NCBI GenBank assembly: GCA_031254675.1
Contig: JAIRTV010000520.1
Span: forward strand, 1 to 7,979
Direction: 5' to 3'
From: Planctomycetaceae bacterium
GTDB lineage: Bacteria; Planctomycetota; Planctomycetia; Pirellulales; Thermoguttaceae
Length of the DNA: 7,979 bases
Part shown: piece after piece, positions 5,667 to 7,979 of the stretch
Layout of the letters: the number at the start of each line of letters is the position of its first letter
Position numbering within the stretch: the first letter of the stretch is position 1
Position numbers and translations under genes: made by a program
The notes under the pieces: model-generated
Seen by the model: only the letters and a program-made list of their open reading frames with translations
The model's database searches: none
Told to the model about the DNA's origin: nothing

Positions 5667-7187
5667 TCATTGTGTCGCCCTCGCTTTCAATTCCGGCTTT
5701 TCTCCATCTTGCAACGAGTTCCACAGACTGATCGTTGCATACGCCCGCCAGGGTTTCCATGCTCCGGATCGTTCCAGTATTTCCCGTTCCGACAAATCGC
5801 CCAATGCCTTTTTCAGTGCTTTTTTAACGCCGTAATCGGTGTGCGGAAAAGCGTCCGGCCAACCGAAAACCCGCATAGCGATGTATTGTGCCGTCCAAAA
5901 GCCGATTCCCGGCATTTCGAGCAGTTTCAGGATTTCCGTTTCAGGATTGGTCTGCGGTGAGAGATCGATGGCACCGCTTTCCAACGCCGAAGCAAGAGCG
6001 CCGATCGACCGGGCACGCGCACCAGTGATTCCGATCGGTCCGAGTCGGTTTTCAACCGGTTTTTGTAACGCAACGATTTGTCGAGCCGTCGGAAATATCG
6101 TTGTCAACTCCTCGAAAGGCGTTTCGATCTTTTCGCCGAAAGAATCCGCGAAACGCATGGTCAATGTCCGTGCCGCCCTGACCGTGATTTGTTGCCCGAG
6201 AATCGCCCGCACGGACATTTCCAGCGAATCGAAACAACCCGGCAAGCGGGTTCCCGGCGTGTAAAGCCCCGGTTTGAACCGGTTCATCTCTTCAAGCACT
6301 TTGGCGATTTCGGACGGATCGCAGTTCAAATCGAAAAGATGACGCACTTTTGAAAGCGCTCTCGGCAATACACGAAGCAGCGATTCCGATAACGTAACGG
6401 CAAGTGAATTTCTGTCGGGTAAATTTTTCACGGAAATCCAACCGAAAACGATTTCCTTGCCCTGATCAATCGCAACCGTCCGCCGGTAGGAATTGTCTCT
6501 GACGGATTCGACTCCCGGAATGGCACGCTCTGCGAGAAATTCAAGCAGCGTGTCCCATTGGTACGGCGGTCTGTAGCCAAGGCAGACCATCACGCCATCG
6601 TTTGTCGATTCTCGAAACAACGATTTACGCTTTCGCAGTTCGGTCGGAGTGAGCCTGTAATGTTTTTTGAAAAGAAAGTTGAATCGCCGAACGCTTCCGA
6701 AACCGGACGACATGGCGACTTGTGTCGCGGAAAGCGGCGTATCAGTGAGAAGGTTTTTAGCGAGCAACAACCGACTGGTCTGCAAATACTGAACGGGAGA
6801 GACACCGAATTCCGCCGCAAAAATACGCCGCAAATGGCGGTCGGTGATTCCGAGCCGCTCTGCCAGTTCTGAGAGGCTGCTTTCGACAAGGCGATTTTCT
6901 TCGATGAGCGACGCCGCACGAACCGCCAAACGCGATGCCGCATCGACGCGGGCAACAATACCGGAATGACCCGGAGCCAATTCGGGACGACACGTCATAC
7001 AGGGACGGTATCCGGCAAGTTCCGCCGCTGCCGCACTCGAATAAAAAGTACAATTTTTCTCCAGCGGCGTTTTCGCCCTACAAACCGGACGGCAGTAAAT
7101 CCCCGTACTGGAGATGCCGACGAAAAAACGACCGTCGAACCGAGTGTCATGGGCTCGAAAGGCGGCGTAGAGTGCTTTTTTGTCCAT
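5667..7187 (-). CDS. Ada-type methylphosphotriester domain / AraC helix-turn-helix / AlkA DNA-3-methyladenine glycosylase fusion
   Basis: From the ATG at 7187 the protein has 506 residues in three parts. An Ada zinc domain (about 5-70) holds Cys32, Cys36, Cys63 and Cys66, with exactly the spacing of E. coli Ada Cys38/42/69/72. Cys32 should therefore accept methyl groups from DNA phosphotriesters. An AraC-type helix-turn-helix region follows (about 90-187), with the second helix set around QVAMSSGFGSVRRFNFLFKK. The rest is AlkA: an N-terminal subdomain from about 200 (CLGYRPPYQWDTLLEFL), then the helix-hairpin-helix MPGIGFWTAQYIAMRVFG and the catalytic aspartate Asp451 in AFPHTDYGVKK. AlkA excises 3-methyladenine and related alkylated bases. 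Methylation of Cys32 probably turns the protein into an activator, as in Ada. The gene lies directly downstream of ogt. The start is uncertain: ATGs at 7217, 7193 and 7187 are in phase and none has a clear Shine-Dalgarno sequence; 7187 gives the family-like MDKKALYAAF. Confidence 0.93.
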   Translation of the reverse strand: MDKKALYAAFRAHDTRFDGRFFVGISSTGIYCRPVCRAKTPLEKNCTFYSSAAAAELAGYRPCMTCRPELAPGHSGIVARVDAASRLAVRAASLIEENRLVESSLSELAERLGITDRHLRRIFAAEFGVSPVQYLQTSRLLLAKNLLTDTPLSATQVAMSSGFGSVRRFNFLFKKHYRLTPTELRKRKSLFRESTNDGVMVCLGYRPPYQWDTLLEFLAERAIPGVESVRDNSYRRTVAIDQGKEIVFGWISVKNLPDRNSLAVTLSESLLRVLPRALSKVRHLFDLNCDPSEIAKVLEEMNRFKPGLYTPGTRLPGCFDSLEMSVRAILGQQITVRAARTLTMRFADSFGEKIETPFEELTTIFPTARQIVALQKPVENRLGPIGITGARARSIGALASALESGAIDLSPQTNPETEILKLLEMPGIGFWTAQYIAMRVFGWPDAFPHTDYGVKKALKKALGDLSEREILERSGAWKPWRAYATISLWNSLQDGEKPELKARATQ

Positions 7188-7234
7188 TTCCATGATAATT
7201 GATGATTCGATTTCCATGATAGTTGATGATTCGA
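7187..7234. repeat. Two tandem 24-bp copies at the start of the ada-alkA gene
   Basis: Positions 7187-7210 and 7211-7234 are the same 24 bases with one difference (A at 7198, G at 7222). The block lies between the ogt stop (7237-7239) and the likely first codons of ada-alkA. Because 24 is a multiple of three and each copy contains an ATG on the minus strand, the duplication adds in-phase start codons (7217, 7193), encoding ESSTIMEI/ESSIIMEM if translated. Confidence 0.9.
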
Positions 7235-7236
7235 TA

Positions 7237-7794
7237 TTACGGAGCGGTGCTTTTTTTAGGAACAAACAAACGAGACATGTCGACGCCTTCCCACTGAAGC
7301 AGTTGGATTTTTTTGGCGATACCGCCGGAGAACCCCGTCAGGCTACCGTTCGTTCCAACGACGCGGTGGCACGGAATGATAATGGAGATGAGATTATGCC
7401 CTACAGCCCCGCCGACCGCCTGGGCGGACATGCTTGTTTTGCTCATCCGGACGGCCATTTTTCGGGCGATTTCGCCGTAGGTCAAGACCTCACCGTAAGG
7501 AATCTCGCAAAGGATATTCCAGACGGCTTTGCGAAACTCTCCGCCAATAGGCGCCAGTGGGAGATCGGAAACGGACGGTCGTTTCCCTTTGAAATAGGCG
7601 TCCAGCCAACGTTTCGCTTCCTTGAAGACGGGCAAACGGGGATTGTCCAACATTTCTTCCGCCGTGTTATTCATAATCGTATCGCCGAAATATTTTTGTC
7701 CTTCCATCCATAATCCGACCAGATTCTTGCCTTCGCCGTCACAGGAAAGTGTAATGAGTCCCGTCGGAGATGGATACGTTGTTGAGTAATACAT
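7237..7794 (-). CDS. ogt: Methylated-DNA--[protein]-cysteine S-methyltransferase
   Basis: The 185-residue protein directly reverses O6-methylguanine (and O4-methylthymine) by transferring the methyl group to its own cysteine, a suicide reaction in the cytoplasm. The N-terminal half (1-75) is the small ribonuclease-like domain of the family. FRKAVW (87-92) begins the DNA-binding domain, IPYGEVLTYGEIARKM follows, and AQAVGGAVGHN precedes the active site PCHRVVG with acceptor Cys142. The closing LTGFSGGIAKKIQLLQWEG is typical, and the length is normal. The start is secure: AGGAGG (7806-7801) lies six bases before the ATG, the best ribosome-binding site in the window. The gene is first in a two-gene minus-strand unit; the Ada/AraC/AlkA gene starts within 50 bases of its stop. 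Cotranscription and alkylation-induced expression are inferred from this context. Confidence 0.95.
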   Translation of the reverse strand: MYYSTTYPSPTGLITLSCDGEGKNLVGLWMEGQKYFGDTIMNNTAEEMLDNPRLPVFKEAKRWLDAYFKGKRPSVSDLPLAPIGGEFRKAVWNILCEIPYGEVLTYGEIARKMAVRMSKTSMSAQAVGGAVGHNLISIIIPCHRVVGTNGSLTGFSGGIAKKIQLLQWEGVDMSRLFVPKKSTAP

Positions 7795-7871
7795 GTTTTG
7801 CCTCCTGGTTTCCAGTCATTTTTGTGAACAGCCTCCGGGATGAAGCTACGCTCGCCCTCCCGTTTCGATAA

Positions 7872-7880
7872 AGTATAGCA
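7872..7880 (-). promoter_or_regulatory. Extended -10 promoter of the ogt/ada-alkA unit
   Basis: On the minus strand TGC (7880-7878) precedes TATACT (7877-7872), an extended -10 element. No good -35 hexamer lies 17 bases upstream, which fits an activator-dependent or extended -10 promoter. The predicted +1 near 7865 gives a leader of about 70 bases. I saw no exact Ada-box-like AAT-N6-GCAA in the upstream 100 bases. Confidence 0.4.
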
Positions 7881-7979
7881 CGATTCCTCAACTGGTCTGG
7901 CTGTTTTCGGACATGTAATTAAAAATTCCATTTTTTTATAAGACTGTTTCCGATATGGGAATCGGCTTGAAAACCAAGC

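Noticed and set aside
4942..5760. Long minus-strand frame of 272 codons across the DHFR-fold gene
   Set aside because: It is the antisense shadow of the DHFR-fold gene and the end of the repair gene; its Arg-rich composition matches no protein family.
7188..7265. TTG start at 7265 for the Ada-AraC-AlkA gene
   Set aside because: It would overlap ogt and add a repeat-encoded, non-conserved N-terminus; the ATGs at 7217-7187 are preferred.
7180..7713. Plus-strand frame of 177 codons over ogt
   Set aside because: Shadow of ogt, whose active-site motif and ribosome-binding site are unambiguous.
7948..7979. Short hairpins (CCGAT/ATCGG and GCTTG/CAAGC) and an ATG at the right edge
   Set aside because: Stems of only 5 bp without a T-run, and too few codons remain to judge a gene start.

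Overview
The window is a bacterial chromosomal segment with seven well-supported genes (one cut by the left edge), generous intergenic DNA and several small repeats. No rRNA, tRNA, CRISPR array, complete insertion sequence or phage gene is visible. The taxonomic signal is weak. A PilO-like protein carrying its own PilP/GspC-like C-terminal region, a lone BatA-type von Willebrand protein, a secreted GH16 enzyme, single genes separated by long spacers, and paired GTGTATTCCGTGT-like intergenic repeats together suggest a Planctomycetota or other PVC-group bacterium. That is inference, not proof.

Left part (1-1561): the start of a diaminopimelate decarboxylase gene (minus strand, cut at base 1) has a well-formed promoter whose predicted +1 falls on its ATG, so its mRNA may be leaderless. 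Next is a minus-strand flavodoxin-fold, four-cysteine oxidoreductase. A 452-base spacer follows, with only weak small ORFs and short palindromes.

Middle (1562-4051): two plus-strand envelope genes stand alone. One encodes a PilO/PilP-like pilus or secretion assembly protein, the other a BatA/BatB-like VWA membrane protein. Neither has its usual partners beside it. After the VWA gene lies a nested inverted repeat of about 165 bp, between it and the convergent GH16 gene.

Right part (4052-7979): a secreted GH16 glycoside hydrolase (minus) and a cytoplasmic DHFR/RibD-C-fold reductase (plus) diverge from back-to-back candidate promoters. An alkylation-damage repair pair on the minus strand follows: ogt, then a three-part Ada-type zinc domain / AraC helix-turn-helix / AlkA glycosylase protein. 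Together these two genes hold all the activities of enterobacterial Ada plus AlkA, cut and joined differently. A 24-bp tandem duplication lies at their junction and gives the downstream gene three in-phase ATG codons. By eye the right part is more GC-rich than the left. I found no clear candidate for a wholly new system; the best leads are the ogt/ada-alkA junction, the nested repeat, the leaderless lysA and the orphan PilO-PilP protein.
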